Source of the DNA: Aurelia coerulea
Taxonomy: Eukaryota > Cnidaria > Scyphozoa > Semaeostomeae > Ulmaridae
Assembly (NCBI GenBank): GCA_039566865.1
Contig: CM076943.1
Span: 33,550,663-33,614,662, forward strand
Direction: 5' to 3'
DNA: 64,000 nucleotides
Each line of letters begins with the position of its first letter. The stretch's first letter is position 1. Positions 63,370-64,000 of the stretch are shown here, in pieces. Position numbers and translations under genes: made by a program. A model generated the notes under the pieces. The model saw nothing but the letters and a program-made list of their open reading frames with translations, was not told the DNA's origin and did no database searches.

Positions 63370-64000
63370 TCTTTAAAACTTTAGTTCTGCCAGCTACTTC
63401 TTTTATAGCACTATACTATTGCTGCAGCAACCATTCTTGGAAACATTACTATAGACATTAGGTCTTATTTTACTGCATCAACAAACATTGATTAAGTAAA
63501 TGTTTATTTTCTCAAAGAAAACAAAATATAAAAACAAAAAGTGTGGATTAACACACTTTATTAGCTAGAATTCGTATTATAAAGAGTTTTGAGTTCATGT
63601 TTCTTTAAAACTTTAGTTCTAACTTCTTTTATAGCACTATATTAGTGCTGCAGCAACCATTCTTAGAAACATTACTATAGACATTAGTTCTTTCTTTAGT
63701 CTAATTTTAGCTTTACTGCATCAACAAACATCGGTTAATTAAATGTTTACATTTTCAAACAAAACAAAATATAAACACAAAAAGTGTGGATTAACACACT
63801 TTATTAGCTAAAATTCGTATTATAAAGAGTTTTGAGCTCATCTTTCTTTGAAACTTTAGTTCTGCCAGCTACTTCTTTTATAGCACTATATTAGTATTAC
63901 AACAACCATTCTTCGAAACATTGCTATAGACATTATTTCTTTAGTCTAATTTTAGCTCTACTGCATCAACAATTATCGGTTAATCAAATGTTTATTTTTA
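63370..64000 (+). repeat. Duplicated satellite segment, copy 2 (2,669-bp offset)
   Basis: This is the partner of 60,700-61,331 and continues past the window. Near 63,469 a unit reads CTTATTTTACTGC, having lost six bases (AGCTTT) between two TTTA-like stretches, so the offset is 2,675 bp to the left of that point. Confidence 0.75.

Larger units (their letters stand above)
54610..64000 (+). repeat. Satellite array, final block
   Basis: About 38 further head-to-tail units reach the window edge. It includes the partner of 49,330-50,400 at about 55,089-56,159, TTTGAAATCAT marker units near 55,797, 58,226 and 60,428, and a stretch near 62,250-62,700 resembling 26,380-27,900. No gene, inversion or MITE copy is present. 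Confidence 0.95.

Noticed and set aside
1..64000. Telomeric or rDNA repeats, tRNA genes
   Set aside because: No short telomere-type tandem repeat, rRNA-like block or tRNA-like cloverleaf was seen in either strand.

Overview
This window is almost wholly a tandem satellite DNA array from a eukaryotic nuclear genome. The repeat unit is AT-rich, usually 249 bp (often 237 bp where a 12-bp tail segment is missing), and every copy I followed is head-to-tail in one orientation. About 250 units fill roughly 61 kb. I find no credible protein-coding gene, tRNA, rRNA or CRISPR array. The short open frames present are chance frames inside a transposable element or in one foreign insert. A megabase-style satellite, TA-flanked miniature transposons and the absence of bacterial gene structure point to a metazoan (perhaps an arthropod or other invertebrate), but the species cannot be told from the sequence. 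The locus could be centromeric, pericentromeric or sex-chromosome heterochromatin.

Layout. 1-30438: satellite, including an alternating A/B dimer stretch, a 5,051-bp-offset long duplication (about 170-4,320 and 5,220-9,370), a 736-bp tandem triplet duplication, and a mosaic of several unit classes. 30439-39225: satellite carrying a 780-bp MITE-like element with TA target duplications. Three copies are complete (30439-31218, 35501-36280, 37746-38525) and one is a 250-bp 5' fragment (31959-32208). All four sit at the same position in the unit with the same left flank, so one insertion was copied along with the satellite by segmental duplication. 38526-54469: satellite dominated by a 9-unit, 2,199-bp higher-order repeat (about 40,640-48,715), then a mosaic. 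54470-54600: a single 131-bp non-satellite insert flanked by a perfect 9-bp direct repeat. 54610-64000: satellite, again with long-range duplications, running out of the window.

Within each unit several short dyad-symmetric motifs recur at fixed positions: a 7-bp-arm hairpin (AGCACTA / TAGTGCT), an 8-bp-arm hairpin (AAAGTGTG / CACACTTT), the palindromes TGAGCTCA and GCTGCAGC, and a TTCNNNGAA motif. Unit variants often change the loop, or swap to G:T pairs, while keeping much of the symmetry. Many differences between unit classes look like CpG to TpG/CpA changes. These are the observations most worth testing for biological function. All positions of long duplications come from matching rare variants by eye, so their edges are approximate.
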